From: Rhodospirillales bacterium URHD0017
Lineage (GTDB): Bacteria > Pseudomonadota > Alphaproteobacteria > Reyranellales > Reyranellaceae
DNA: 64,000 nt
Direction: 5' to 3'
Assembly: GCA_900110395.1 (NCBI GenBank)
Contig: FODP01000001.1
Coordinates: forward strand, 1 to 64,000
The position numbers were made by a program, and so were the translations under genes. Positions 51,421 through 59,871 of this stretch are shown piece by piece. Positions within the stretch are counted from its first letter, which is position 1; each line of letters opens with the position of its first letter. The notes under the pieces are model-generated. The model did not search any database and was not told where the DNA came from. It saw only the letters and a program-made list of their open reading frames with translations.

Positions 51421-52673
51421 AGCCGCTGGAACGCCTTGGTGAAGAAGTCCGGTGCGCCGAAGTTGCCCGACTTCAGCGCCAGCAGCATCGGCTTGGCGCC
51501 GACCGAGGCCGTCCACGGCACGCCGGGATCGATCTCCGGTCCGATGCGTAGCGCCGTCACATCGAGCGCGCCGACCACGGCGCCCGATGTTTCGCCGCCA
51601 GCCACGACCAGGCGGCCGACGCCGGCCGCGACCAGGCCCTTGGCCAGCTTGGCCATGGTCTTCTCGATCGCCTGGCTCGACTTCTCGACGCCGTACTTGG
51701 TCTGCAGCGCCTTCACCGCCTCGGGCTGGTCGCTGGCCGACAACAGGATCGGCCCGTTGCCGATCTTATCCTTGGCCCAGGCCAGCGCTGCGTCGCCGAC
51801 CGGCTCGCCGCGGCAGATGGCATCGGTGTCGAGATGCAGGTGCGGTCCCTTGAAGGCCGCGATCTGTCCCAAGGTCGCCGTCGAGCACGAGCCCGCCAGC
51901 ACGGCGGAGGCGCCGGCGATCTTGGGCAGCGTGTCTGCATTGGCCTTGTGCGCCAGCAAGCCGCGGCGGCGGTAGGCGGCGGGCAGGCCGAGCGCCACAC
52001 CCGAACCGCCGGTGACCAGAAGATCGTCGCCGACCGCCTCGCCGATGATGCCGAGATCGGTATCGGCCACGGCATCGACGACGACGTGGCGCACGCCGTC
52101 AGCCAGAAGCTTGTCGAGGGCGGCGCGCAAGGTCGCCGATCCCGCCTGCACCTGTTTCAGCGGCACCAGGCCGACTTTGTGCTTGGTCTGGCGCGCCAGC
52201 ACGCGCACCAGGTTGGAATCCGTCATCGGATTGAGCGGGTGATGGCGCATGTGGGAGTCGGACAGCAGGATGTCGCCGACGAACAGATGGCCGAAGAAGA
52301 TGGTGCGGCCGTTCTCCGGGAAGGCCGGATTGTAGATCGCCTGCTTGGCGTCCAGCGCATCGAGCAGTGCATCGCCCACCGGGCCGATATTGCCGGCGTC
52401 GGTCGAATCGAAGGTCGAGCAGTACTTGAAGAAGAAGCGTTTGCATCCTGCCGCCTGCAGCGCGTCGAGCGCGGCCAGCGACTGGGCGATGGCGTCCTTG
52501 GCCGCGATCGAGCGCGTCTTCAGCGCCACCACGACGGCGTCGACGTCGTCGGGGATGGCCCCCTTCGGCGGCACGCCGATGGTCTGGATGGTACGCATGC
52601 CGTTCTTGACCAGCATGCCTGCGATGTCGGTGGCGCCGGTGAAGTCGTCGGCGATCACTCCGAGAATGGCCAT
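51417..52673 (-). CDS. otnK: four-carbon acid sugar kinase (DUF1537 family)
   Basis: 418-residue kinase that phosphorylates 3-oxotetronate. The N-terminal nucleotide/sugar-acid domain begins LGVIADDFTGATDIAG, with the KYCSTFDSTDAGNIGPV segment and FGHLFVGD; the C-terminal half has LLVTGGSGVALGLP, AGSCSTATLGQ and VAGGETSGAVV, all DUF1537 hallmarks. First gene of the leftward operon otnK-otnC-otnI-ltnD-pyk. The upstream gap holds a hairpin (52688-52712). Confidence 0.9.
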   Translation of the reverse strand: MAILGVIADDFTGATDIAGMLVKNGMRTIQTIGVPPKGAIPDDVDAVVVALKTRSIAAKDAIAQSLAALDALQAAGCKRFFFKYCSTFDSTDAGNIGPVGDALLDALDAKQAIYNPAFPENGRTIFFGHLFVGDILLSDSHMRHHPLNPMTDSNLVRVLARQTKHKVGLVPLKQVQAGSATLRAALDKLLADGVRHVVVDAVADTDLGIIGEAVGDDLLVTGGSGVALGLPAAYRRRGLLAHKANADTLPKIAGASAVLAGSCSTATLGQIAAFKGPHLHLDTDAICRGEPVGDAALAWAKDKIGNGPILLSASDQPEAVKALQTKYGVEKSSQAIEKTMAKLAKGLVAAGVGRLVVAGGETSGAVVGALDVTALRIGPEIDPGVPWTASVGAKPMLLALKSGNFGAPDFFTKAFQRL

Positions 52674-52687
52674 GGCGGCAACCTAGA

Positions 52688-52712
52688 GCGGTTTCCGTTG
52701 GAATGGAACCGC
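52688..52712. promoter_or_regulatory. hairpin between the GFA-family gene and otnK
   Basis: GCGGTTTCC pairs with GGAACCGC across eight bases with one bulge. On the operon strand it would be read just before the otnK start and after the GFA-family stop; it may be a weak terminator or an operator. Confidence 0.3.
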
Positions 52713-52731
52713 CGAGCCGGCCGCACTGTGT

Positions 52732-53151
52732 TCAGGCGATGACCGTCGTCTTCATCCAGAATTTTCGCCGCCGGGCGCGCCGCCGCGCCTCGTCCTCGCC
52801 GTCATAGACGTGCAGGGGCGGGGCCGGATCGAAAGTGTCGCGGATATCGAGCGAGTTGACGTTGACGATGCCGATGGGGCCGCTGTCGTCGGGCATGACG
52901 GCGCCGACATAGGTGCCGCACCTGGCGCACAGCAGGTAGTCGGTGATGCCGAGGCCGAAGCGGTAGCGGCTGAGGCCGCCGGGCGCGGCGTGGAACTCGA
53001 CCGCGCCCGCGGGATCGCCCGAGGTGCGGGCACCATGGCGACGACAGAAGGAGCAGGCACAGCGGCCGACGCGCATCGCTTCGGGAGTCTTGTCCGAGGT
53101 GAAGGCGATCTTGATGGCGCCGCAGTGGCAGGAGCCGGGGTAGGTGGTCAT
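52732..53151 (-). CDS. GFA/CENP-V-family zinc protein
   Basis: 139 residues. Zinc-ligand pattern of the GFA (glutathione-dependent formaldehyde-activating) family: SCHCG (Cys8, Cys10), CACSFC, and CARCG further on. Despite the name, most members are not proven formaldehyde-activating enzymes. The last 20 residues are very basic (RRRARRRKFW). It precedes the otn operon by 58 bases on the same strand and may be co-transcribed. Confidence 0.9.
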   Translation of the reverse strand: MTTYPGSCHCGAIKIAFTSDKTPEAMRVGRCACSFCRRHGARTSGDPAGAVEFHAAPGGLSRYRFGLGITDYLLCARCGTYVGAVMPDDSGPIGIVNVNSLDIRDTFDPAPPLHVYDGEDEARRRARRRKFWMKTTVIA

Positions 53152-53163
53152 GGGTGCCTCATG

Positions 53164-53244
53164 GCTGGGAGCGCGCCACCCCCTGGCGCTCATACTCATC
53201 ATCTCCGGAAGAATATGAGCGCCACGGAGTGGCGCGCTCCCAGC
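53164..53244. repeat. palindromic repeat family A, copy 2
   Basis: Arms 53164-53193 and 53215-53244 are 30 bases each with two mismatches and a 21-base loop. The sequence GCTGGGAGCGCGCCAC in the left arm matches copy 1 at 4401. It lies between the glycerate kinase and the GFA-family gene, both on the minus strand, so here it is not at a convergent site. Confidence 0.9.
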
Positions 53245-53253
53245 AAAGAAAAT

Positions 53254-54543
53254 TCATGGCACGATCAATGTTGCCCTGAAATCGTTGACGTTGGTCTTGG
53301 TCGGACCGGTGACGATGCTGTCACCCAGCATCTCGAAGAAGCTGTGGCCGTCATTGTCGTCCAGCATGGCCTTGGGGTCCCGGCCCAGAGCGCGGGCGCG
53401 GGCGAGCGAGTCGGGGGTGAACAAGCCGCCGGCGATGTCCTCGGCGCCGTCGACGCCATCGGTGTCGGCCGCCAGACCCCAGATTCCCGGCGCGCCGTTG
53501 GCTTCGATGGCCTTGCCCAAAAGGTATTCGACGTTGCGTCCGCCGCGGCCCTTGCCGCGCACCGTGACCGTGGTCTCGCCGCCGGACAGGATCACGGTGG
53601 GCTTGCTGGTGCGCTTGGCATGCTCGATCGCCTTGCGAGCGTGCTCAGCGCCCAGTTCGCGCGCCTCGCCTTCCAGATTGTCGCCCAGCACCACGACTTC
53701 CAGGCCAAGCTTGCGGGCGACGGCAGCGGCTGCATCGAGCGAACGATGCGGCGTCGCCACGACGATGGTCTCGACGCGGGCCAGGCGCGGATCGCCGGGC
53801 TTCGGCGTCTCCTCGATGCCGCCCGCCGCACCCTTCTCGAGATGGCTGCGCACGGCTGCCGGCGGATCGATGCGGTACTTGGCGAGCACCGCCAGCGCAT
53901 CGGCGAAGGTCGTGCGGTCGGGCACGGTCGGCCCCGAGCCGATGACGCCGGGATCATCGTTGGGCACATCGGAGATCAGCCAGCTCAGCACGCGCGCCGG
54001 CTGGGCGGCGACGGCAAGCCGGCCGCCCTTGATGGCCGACAGGTGTTTTCGCACGGTGTTCATCTCGACGATGTTGGCGCCCGATTTCAGCAGAACGCGG
54101 TTGACGTCCTGCTTGTCGGCGAGCGTCAGGCCGGGCGCGGGGAGCGCCAGCAGGGCCGACGCGCCGCCCGAGATCAGGCAGAGCACGAGATCGTCCGGTG
54201 TGTGGCCCTTGACCCGTTCGAGGATGCGGCCGGCGGCGGCGCGGCCCTTCTCGTCGGGCACGGGATGGGCCGCCTCGACGATCTCGATCTTCCGGCAGGG
54301 CTCGCCATAGCCGTAGCGCGTCACGACCAGGCCTTCGATTGGGTGCGGCCACTGATCTTCGACGGCCTTGGCCATGGCCGCGCTCGCCTTGCCGGCGCCG
54401 ATCACGATCGTGCGGCCCCCACTTCCCAAAGGTGGCGGCTGCAGTTTCGCGATGGAGGGGGCAAGGCAGGTCGCGGGACGCGCTGCGGCAAGCGCCGCAT
54501 CGAACAGGTCGCGTAACAGCGCGCGGGCTTCGGCATCTTTCAT
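53254..54543 (-). CDS. glycerate 2-kinase, MOFRL family
   Basis: 429-residue kinase (GckA/TtuD type, formerly hydroxypyruvate reductase) that makes 2-phosphoglycerate from D-glycerate. Signatures: VIGAGKASAAMAKAVE, LCLISGGASALLALPAPGL, VRKHLSAIKGGRLAV, SDVPNDDPGVIGSGPTVPD and, in the C-terminal MOFRL domain, LSGGETTVTVRGKGRGGRNVEYLL. It lies upstream of the GFA gene and the otn operon on the same strand and supplies an entry from glycerate to the pyk reaction. Transcription with the otn genes is possible but a palindromic repeat intervenes. Confidence 0.92.
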   Translation of the reverse strand: MKDAEARALLRDLFDAALAAARPATCLAPSIAKLQPPPLGSGGRTIVIGAGKASAAMAKAVEDQWPHPIEGLVVTRYGYGEPCRKIEIVEAAHPVPDEKGRAAAGRILERVKGHTPDDLVLCLISGGASALLALPAPGLTLADKQDVNRVLLKSGANIVEMNTVRKHLSAIKGGRLAVAAQPARVLSWLISDVPNDDPGVIGSGPTVPDRTTFADALAVLAKYRIDPPAAVRSHLEKGAAGGIEETPKPGDPRLARVETIVVATPHRSLDAAAAVARKLGLEVVVLGDNLEGEARELGAEHARKAIEHAKRTSKPTVILSGGETTVTVRGKGRGGRNVEYLLGKAIEANGAPGIWGLAADTDGVDGAEDIAGGLFTPDSLARARALGRDPKAMLDDNDGHSFFEMLGDSIVTGPTKTNVNDFRATLIVP

Positions 54544-54572
54544 TTGCGCGATCTACGCACTATAGGGGCGCG

Positions 54573-55346
54573 ATGCAACAGCTGCTCGTTCCCGGCGATC
54601 CGCCGCCGTTTTCCGCTCACAACACCCACGGCAAGGCACCATTGCTGTTGCTCTGCGATCACGCTAGCAAGGCCGTTCCGAAGGCGCTGAGCGATCTCGG
54701 CATCTCCGAGGCCGAGCTGTCGCGCCACATCGGGTGGGACATCGGTGGTCTCGACGCCGCCATCGCACTCGCCGAGGCGCTCGACGCGCCGCTGGTCGCT
54801 TCGGGCTATTCGCGCCTGGTGATCGACTGCAATCGCTGGCCGGGCGGCGAGGGGTCTACACCCGAGGTCAGCGACGACACGCCGGTGCCGGCCAACAAGG
54901 GGCTGACGAAGGCCGAGGTCGATGCACGGGCCGACGCCTGCTTCTGGCCTTATCACCGCGAGGTCGACCGCCATCTCGACCGCATGACGGCGAATGGCGC
55001 CAAGGTGGCGCTGCTGGTGATGCATTCCTTCACGCCGCAGATGAACGGTTTTGAGCGCCCCTGGCATGTCGGCGTGCTGTGGAACGACGATGCGCGCCTG
55101 CCCGAGCCGTTGCTGGCCGAGCTGCGGCGCGATCCCGAACTGATCGTCGGCGACAATGAACCTTACTCGGCGCGCGCGTCCTACGAGTACACGCTCAATG
55201 CCCATGCGCGGACCCGCAAGCTGCCTCACTGCTCGCTGGAAGTGCGCCAGGACCTGATCGCAACGCCCGACCACGCGCGCGCCTGGGGCAGGAGGCTGGC
55301 GCCGGCGATCGGCAATGCCGTGAGCAAGGCCTTGGCGCGCGGCTAG
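54573..55346 (+). CDS. N-formylglutamate amidohydrolase family protein
   Basis: 257-residue predicted zinc hydrolase of the FGase family. LLLCDHASKAVP is the opening metal-ligand motif; HIGWDIGG and YSRLVIDCNRW follow; VMHSFTPQMNG and VGDNEPYSA complete the family set. It hydrolyses N-formylglutamate in histidine degradation, though many family members have other substrates; no hut genes are near. Divergent from the glycerate kinase; only 29 bases separate the starts. Its stop overlaps that of the next, convergent gene. Confidence 0.9.
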   Translation: MQQLLVPGDPPPFSAHNTHGKAPLLLLCDHASKAVPKALSDLGISEAELSRHIGWDIGGLDAAIALAEALDAPLVASGYSRLVIDCNRWPGGEGSTPEVSDDTPVPANKGLTKAEVDARADACFWPYHREVDRHLDRMTANGAKVALLVMHSFTPQMNGFERPWHVGVLWNDDARLPEPLLAELRRDPELIVGDNEPYSARASYEYTLNAHARTRKLPHCSLEVRQDLIATPDHARAWGRRLAPAIGNAVSKALARG

Positions 55347-55654
55347 ACGGACAGGGCGCCTGTATCCCCGGCTTCGTACTTCCGGATCCGCTCGGCGCAA
55401 CCAAGCTGCTCCATGGCCCAGCTTCGGCTGTACTTGTAAACCTCCGAGCACCAATCGAGTTTTGCCAAGCCTGCCTTCTCGCGTTCCAGGTTCTGCTTAC
55501 GAAAGTCCTCGGTAAACTGTTTTCTCTCCTCCCGGCTTCGCGTGTGGTCGTAGATCAATCCACCGACCAGCACCGCGGCGCATCCGCTCAACAGCATGGT
55601 CGCGGCGGCTATGACCGCCGCTCGTGCAAGGGCGCCGGCGCATCGCTTGAGCAT
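55343..55654 (-). CDS. small lipoprotein of unknown function
   Basis: 103 residues with a lipoprotein signal: positively charged start, hydrophobic core to residue 21, lipobox LSGC with Cys25. A second hydrophobic patch (AAVLVGGLIYDH) follows. The charged central part EERKQFTEDFRKQNLEREKAG looks helical, and the C-terminal half has two cysteines (DWCSEV, QLGCAE) that could pair. I do not recognise a family. Its TAG overlaps the FGase TAG on the other strand (CTAG). Confidence 0.7.
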   Translation of the reverse strand: MLKRCAGALARAAVIAAATMLLSGCAAVLVGGLIYDHTRSREERKQFTEDFRKQNLEREKAGLAKLDWCSEVYKYSRSWAMEQLGCAERIRKYEAGDTGALSV

Positions 55655-55800
55655 GTTTCCTGTCTCTCCCGGGAAGCTGAACGGAAGAGACCGACGGGCT
55701 TCCCACCCCACCGCTCCAGCGATTGGTCGACTGCCAATCCCAAAGACCGGACGAAACGATCCGGCGCGCCGTTACACGAATTCTGTAATAATCATAGTTA

Positions 55801-55829
55801 TTGACTGTTCATTGAAATATAACTATAGT
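55801..55829 (+). promoter_or_regulatory. near-consensus promoter in an AT-rich patch
   Basis: TTGACT (55801-55806), a 17-base spacer and TATAGT (55824-55829). It is among the best sigma-70 matches in the window and lies in its most AT-rich stretch. It points into a 490-bp area without a recognisable gene; AACTATAGTT (55821-55830) is a perfect palindrome over the -10 box, a possible operator. Confidence 0.55.
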
Positions 55830-56323
55830 TCAAATGCCTTTCGCTCTATGCATCGTTCATCTGTCGACAATGCGCGTGGGAATCCCGAGGGAGCTCACCG
55901 TGCCGACACACGTCGGCGCGGACTCCCTACGGGACCCGCCGCGGACGCCGCGCGCCTCGACCATGGCCTTCGCGGCCCCCAATCCCTGGGGGCTCGCGCT
56001 TTCGCCTCACACCACGCTCTCTGCTGGAAATACCGGGAATGCCGGAAAGTCCGGTTTCCGCTGGCAGTGCATGCGCTCGGGGACGGCGTCCGGCGGCGCA
56101 GGGGGTAGCGCAAACTGCGGGAAATGCGGAAACCCAGGGCAGCGGTGCGTGGCACAACGGGTGGCGTGGCGACGGTGCATCTGAGCCCTAGGCTCCGTGG
56201 CAAACGACACAGACGACACAAATATGCACGGTCCACGATACGGCCAAGATACCCCCAGGCAGTACAGGAACTCCTGTCGGTGGGAAGGCGTTGGTCTTCC
56301 GCTCGTCGCAACCCGGTGCACCC
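55830..56323 (+). other. hairpin-rich noncoding island, possible small RNA
   Basis: Nearly 500 bases between the promoter at 55801-55829 and the gene at 56324. Short reading frames on both strands have biased composition and no recognisable domain. Structure is frequent: GCCGAC/GTCGGC (55902-55917) nested inside a GGGAG/CTCCC pair, and GCCCCC/GGGGGC (55975-55993). Its minus strand has a run of CCGG-type elements (around 56030-56060). No T-run terminator follows, so an RNA could also be the long leader of the secreted-protein gene. A decayed mobile element is the main alternative. Confidence 0.35.
56205..56264. repeat. ~60-bp upstream element, copy 1
   Basis: Begins CGACACAGACGACACAAAT and continues to AAGATACC near 56245 and GGCAGTA at 56264. 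About three quarters of its bases match the element at 60043-60101, with CGACAC, ACACAAAT, ATACGGC and AAGATACC identical. It ends about 60 bases before the start codon of the secreted-protein gene at 56324. Confidence 0.6.
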
Positions 56324-56917
56324 ATGGCTCGTTTCCTCGGCCGCTCTCTCTCAATCCTCTCTGGCCTCGTCGGCCTATCCGCACCGGCCATGGCCGGCGC
56401 CGCCGGGTGGGGGTTGGAAGCGAACGTGTCGGAGCCGAGCTACGCGGTGGTCGAGCCCACGAGCACCGACCTCAACGTCGACGCCGTCGTGCTGTCCTGC
56501 GAGCAGGGGCCGAGCCGGCGCGGCCTGCAGTTGCGCCTCTATCTGACGGGCGATGGACCGCTTGCGCCCAAGGCAGCGGCGGCGGCTCTGAAGGACGAGC
56601 CCCGCGTCGAGCTGGTCGTCGACGGGGTGAGCCAGCCCGCGGACCTGCTGTTCGCTGATGATTTCGTCGTCGTGGCCGACACCGCCGACGGCACCATGCC
56701 GCTTCTGTCGGACGCCTTGCTCGACAAGCTGCAGGCCGGCCGCCGGCTGGAGCTGCGCTTCGACCTCGTCCAGCAGCCGAGCGGCCAGGCGCCGTCGTTC
56801 GACGCCAGCACCGTGGTCGACCTGCAGGCCGGGTCCGGCGGCCGGGCGGTGGCGGCCGTCAGGCACTGCGCCGACCAGCCGACGCAGCATCTGGCCGAAA
56901 CACCGCGCGGGCGCTGA
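56324..56917 (+). CDS. secreted protein of unknown function
   Basis: 197 residues with a Sec signal peptide (basic start MARFLGR, hydrophobic core to residue 20, AMAG cleavage region near 25). The mature protein begins WGLEANVSEPSYAVVEPTSTDLNVDAVVLSC and alternates predicted strands, with two cysteines that may pair (SC, HC). I do not recognise the family. A probable start codon lies at 56324 rather than the in-frame codon at 56291. Its promoter region holds the shared 60-bp element. Confidence 0.68.
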   Translation: MARFLGRSLSILSGLVGLSAPAMAGAAGWGLEANVSEPSYAVVEPTSTDLNVDAVVLSCEQGPSRRGLQLRLYLTGDGPLAPKAAAAALKDEPRVELVVDGVSQPADLLFADDFVVVADTADGTMPLLSDALLDKLQAGRRLELRFDLVQQPSGQAPSFDASTVVDLQAGSGGRAVAAVRHCADQPTQHLAETPRGR

Positions 56918-56978
56918 CCGGCCGCCCTGGACTATACTGGGGCCTGAGCCCATATCCGGGCGTTCCCAGGAGACCGCC

Positions 56979-57275
56979 ATGGACGACAAGACCCGCACCG
57001 AACTCGAAGCCGCCGCCTTCCGCCGCCTGGTTGCGCACCTGCAGGAGCGCACCGACGTCCAGAACATCGATTTGATGAATTTGGCCGGCTTCTGCCGCAA
57101 CTGCCTGTCGCGCTGGTACCGCGAGGAGGCGGGCAAGCAGGGCATCGAGATCGCCGATCCCAAGGCGCGCGAGATCGTCTACGGCATGCCCTACGACGAG
57201 TGGAAGGCCAAGCACCAGAAGGAAGCTTCGGGCGACCAGAAGAAGGCCTTCGACAAGGCGCACAAGCACGGGTGA
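56979..57275 (+). CDS. DUF1244 family protein
   Basis: 98-residue alpha-helical protein of the DUF1244 family, typical of alphaproteobacteria and some other proteobacteria. FRRLVAHLQERTDVQNIDLMNLAGFCRNCLSRWYREE is the core helix bundle; YGMPYDEWKAKHQ closes it. A good AGGAGACCGCC precedes the ATG. Its function is unknown. It lies 61 bases after the secreted-protein gene and 102 before gapR. Confidence 0.9.
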   Translation: MDDKTRTELEAAAFRRLVAHLQERTDVQNIDLMNLAGFCRNCLSRWYREEAGKQGIEIADPKAREIVYGMPYDEWKAKHQKEASGDQKKAFDKAHKHG

Positions 57276-57303
57276 GAGAAGACCCCCGATATCCCCATCA
57301 TTC

Positions 57304-57335
57304 AGCCCCGTGTCGTCATTGAGTCGACACGGGCT
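57304..57335 (+). terminator. hairpin between DUF1244 and gapR
   Basis: AGCCCCGTGTCG pairs with CGACACGGGCT across nine bases with one bulge. No T-run follows. It may end the DUF1244 transcript or sit in the gapR leader. Confidence 0.45.
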
Positions 57336-57377
57336 CCGCTCCTATGGTCCGGCCGACGTGATCAAGGAGTGTGTGAC

Positions 57378-57650
57378 ATGCCCGACGGCAGCGCCGTTTC
57401 GAAGAAGACCAAGGCCGGGCCGATCTCGGCCGACCGGCTGAAGAGCTTCGTGGAGCGCATCGAGAAGCTCGAGGAGGAGCGCAAGGCGATCGGCGGCGAC
57501 ATCCGCGACGTCTACAGCGAGGCCAAAGGCGTGGGCTACGACGTCAAGACCATGCGGAGGATCGTTTCGCTGCGCTCGATGGACGCCGCCGACCGCGCCG
57601 AGCAGGAGACATTGCTCGACACGTACAAGCACGCGCTGGGCATCGTCTGA
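57378..57650 (+). CDS. gapR: nucleoid-associated protein GapR (DUF2312)
   Basis: 90 residues of GapR, the alphaproteobacterial protein that clamps overtwisted, AT-rich DNA and stimulates topoisomerases ahead of replication and transcription. ISADRLKSFVERIEKLEEERKAIGGDIRDVYSEAKGVGYDVKTMRRIVSLR is the helical core; the acidic-basic heptads support the dimer/tetramer. AAGGAG lies upstream of the ATG at 57378. It is a strong sign that the host is an alphaproteobacterium. Confidence 0.94.
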   Translation: MPDGSAVSKKTKAGPISADRLKSFVERIEKLEEERKAIGGDIRDVYSEAKGVGYDVKTMRRIVSLRSMDAADRAEQETLLDTYKHALGIV

Positions 57651-57745
57651 TTGATCGTGAAGACTTGATTCCATCTGCACGGTGCATGCTCTAGGCTCCC
57701 TCCCGGCCAGCGCTCCAATCAAGCGAGCCGGCCAGGAGGGACGCC

Positions 57746-58897
57746 ATGCGGAACACAGCCATAACGGGCGTTTGCGTAGCATTGGGACTGGCCGCCGTGC
57801 CGGCCTCGGCGCAGATCGCCGTGTCGTCGAACGACCACAAGGTCCAGCAGGTGAACGGCGTCACCAGCAACGCCGACAACCCGACGCCGGACTCGATCAC
57901 CATCCTCGACCTCGGCCAGTCGCCGGTTAAGGTCCTGGGCACCGTCAACAACGTGCCGGGCAGCGTCGTCGGCCCGCCGACCTCGGTCGCCATCACGCCC
58001 GACGAATCGCTCGCCCTGGTCGCGGCCTCGACGCAGATCGATCCTGCCGACAAGACCAAGACCAAGCCTGACACCAAGGTCAGCGTCGTCGACCTCAAGG
58101 GCCAGAAGGTCCTGGACACCATCAACACCGGCGCGGGCGCGGCCGGTATCTCGATGACCAAGGATGGCAAGCGCGCCTATGTCGCCAACCGCATGGCGGG
58201 CTCGGTCTCGATCCTGGCGATCGACGGCAACAAGGTGGCCCTGGTCAAGACCATCGACCTGGTGCCGGCGGCGGCGCTCCTCAGTCACGTCGCCGTCTCG
58301 CCCGATGGCGCCACCGGCGTGGCCACGCGCAACGGCGATGGCAAGGTCGCGGTCGTCAAGCTCGGCCCTGACTCGATCAGCGAGAAGGCGACGCTCGACG
58401 TGGCACCCAGGCCCTACGCCGTGTCGATCACGCCCGATGGCAAATACGCCGTGGTGGCGAGCCTCGGCGATCCCAAGGCCAACGGCATGTTCACCGTCAT
58501 CGACCTCTCGGGCGACCAGCCCAAGATCGTCGGCACGGCCGATATCGGCCATGAGAGCCTCGAGGGCGCCATGATGTCGAACGACGGCAAGTGGGTGGCG
58601 GGCGTGGCCCATGGCGGCTCGACCCGGCCCAAGGACGCGCCGCAGTTCAAGCCCAACGGCATGCTGGTGATGTACAAGTTCGAGGACGGCAAGCTCACCA
58701 AGGTGAGCGAGGCGCCGATCGGCGCCTGGTCGCAGGGCGTGTCGTTCTCCAAGGACGGCAAGACCGTGGCGGCGCAGAACATGATCCAGAAGAACATCCA
58801 GGTGTTCAAGAACGACGACGGCAAGCTCACCGACACCGGCCAGAAGATCGAGGTCGGCGGCGGCGCCGCGGCGATCCGGTCGTCGACTGATCGATGA
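57746..58897 (+). CDS. exported YncE/lactonase-like beta-propeller protein
   Basis: 383 residues with a Sec signal peptide ending PASAQ (about 23). The rest repeats blade units: VAITPDESLALVAAS, GISMTKDGKRAYVANRMAGSVSIL, VAVSPDGATGVATR, AVSITPDGKYAVVASLG and GVSFSKDGKTVAAQN, that is, seven-bladed propeller repeats of the YncE or 6-phosphogluconolactonase type. Enzyme activity is unproven; many exported members only bind. It is followed after 11 bases by a Bug gene, implying one transcript. Confidence 0.86.
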   Translation: MRNTAITGVCVALGLAAVPASAQIAVSSNDHKVQQVNGVTSNADNPTPDSITILDLGQSPVKVLGTVNNVPGSVVGPPTSVAITPDESLALVAASTQIDPADKTKTKPDTKVSVVDLKGQKVLDTINTGAGAAGISMTKDGKRAYVANRMAGSVSILAIDGNKVALVKTIDLVPAAALLSHVAVSPDGATGVATRNGDGKVAVVKLGPDSISEKATLDVAPRPYAVSITPDGKYAVVASLGDPKANGMFTVIDLSGDQPKIVGTADIGHESLEGAMMSNDGKWVAGVAHGGSTRPKDAPQFKPNGMLVMYKFEDGKLTKVSEAPIGAWSQGVSFSKDGKTVAAQNMIQKNIQVFKNDDGKLTDTGQKIEVGGGAAAIRSSTDR

Positions 58898-58908
58898 GGG
58901 ATCAATAG

Positions 58909-59871
58909 ATGAAGCGTCGCGTATTCGTACTCGCTTCGCTCGCCGCGTCCGCGGCGGGCGGGGCGGGCGCTCAGCAGAGTTTTCCGTCACAGTCAGTCAA
59001 GATCGTGGTCCCTTTTCCGCCGGGCGGCGGCACCGATGCGTTGGCGCGCGCCATCCAGGAGCCGATGCAGAAGGCGCTGGGCCAGACGGTGATCATCGAC
59101 AACAAGGGCGGGGCCGGCGGCAACCTGGCGCACGACTTCGTCGCCAAGCAGCCGGCCGACGGCCACACCGTGCTGTTCAGCAGCAACAATCAGATGCTGT
59201 ATCCCTTCCTCGTCGCCAAGCTCAACTATGACCCGGCGGCGTTCGTGCCGATCGGCTTCGTCGCCAAGCAGGAATCGGTGTTCGTCGGCAGCGCCGATGC
59301 GCCGTGGGCCGACCTGGCGGCGATCACCGAGGCGGCGCGCAAGGCACCGGGCGAGGTGCAATACGGCACCGCGGGCGTCAGCACGCCGATGCATCTGTCG
59401 GCCGAGCGCTACGCCATCCTGAACAAGATCAAGCTGACGCACGTGCCCTTTCGCGGCACCGGCCCGCTGGTCACCGACCTTCTGGGCGGCCACATCAAGC
59501 TCGGCATGTCGAGCCTGACCAGCGTGCTGCCGCACATCCAGAGCGGCAAGCTGAAGGCCTATGCGCTGGCGGCGCCCGAGCGCGCGGCGGCGGCGCCGGA
59601 CATCAAGACCTTCGCCGAGCTGGGCGCGGGCGACGTCGACGGCACCATCGTCTACACGCTGATCGCGCCGCCCGGCACGCCGCAAGCGGCCATCGCCAAG
59701 CAGAACGAGGCGCTGAATGCCGGCGTATCGACGCCGGAGATGAAAGAGGAACTGCGCAAGCGTGGCTTCGTCGCCATGGGCGGCACGCCACAGGAGCTGG
59801 CGAAGTGGCTTACGGTGCAGGCGGGCATCTGGGGCCCGGTGCTGCAGGCGGCGGGGATCAAGCCGGAGTAG
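58909..59871 (+). CDS. Bug/TctC-family periplasmic carboxylate-binding protein (3)
   Basis: 320-residue Bug receptor; signal peptide (KRRVFVLASLAASAAGGAGAQ). The ligand loop SVKIVVPFPPGGGTDALARAI and VIIDNKGGAGG, then VPFRGTGPLVTDLLGG, are the family signatures. It is co-transcribed with the propeller gene and, unlike the other two Bug genes, has no hyuAB neighbour. A long leader with the shared 60-bp element separates it from the next gene. Confidence 0.93.
   Translation: MKRRVFVLASLAASAAGGAGAQQSFPSQSVKIVVPFPPGGGTDALARAIQEPMQKALGQTVIIDNKGGAGGNLAHDFVAKQPADGHTVLFSSNNQMLYPFLVAKLNYDPAAFVPIGFVAKQESVFVGSADAPWADLAAITEAARKAPGEVQYGTAGVSTPMHLSAERYAILNKIKLTHVPFRGTGPLVTDLLGGHIKLGMSSLTSVLPHIQSGKLKAYALAAPERAAAAPDIKTFAELGAGDVDGTIVYTLIAPPGTPQAAIAKQNEALNAGVSTPEMKEELRKRGFVAMGGTPQELAKWLTVQAGIWGPVLQAAGIKPE

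Noticed and set aside
55834..56311. Short frames on both strands in the island after the promoter
   Set aside because: Biased repetitive composition, conflicting frames, no ribosome site or domain; kept as noncoding.
57651..57745. Promoter TTGATT...CTCTAG before the propeller gene
   Set aside because: The -10 hexamer and spacer are poor; not strong enough to list.
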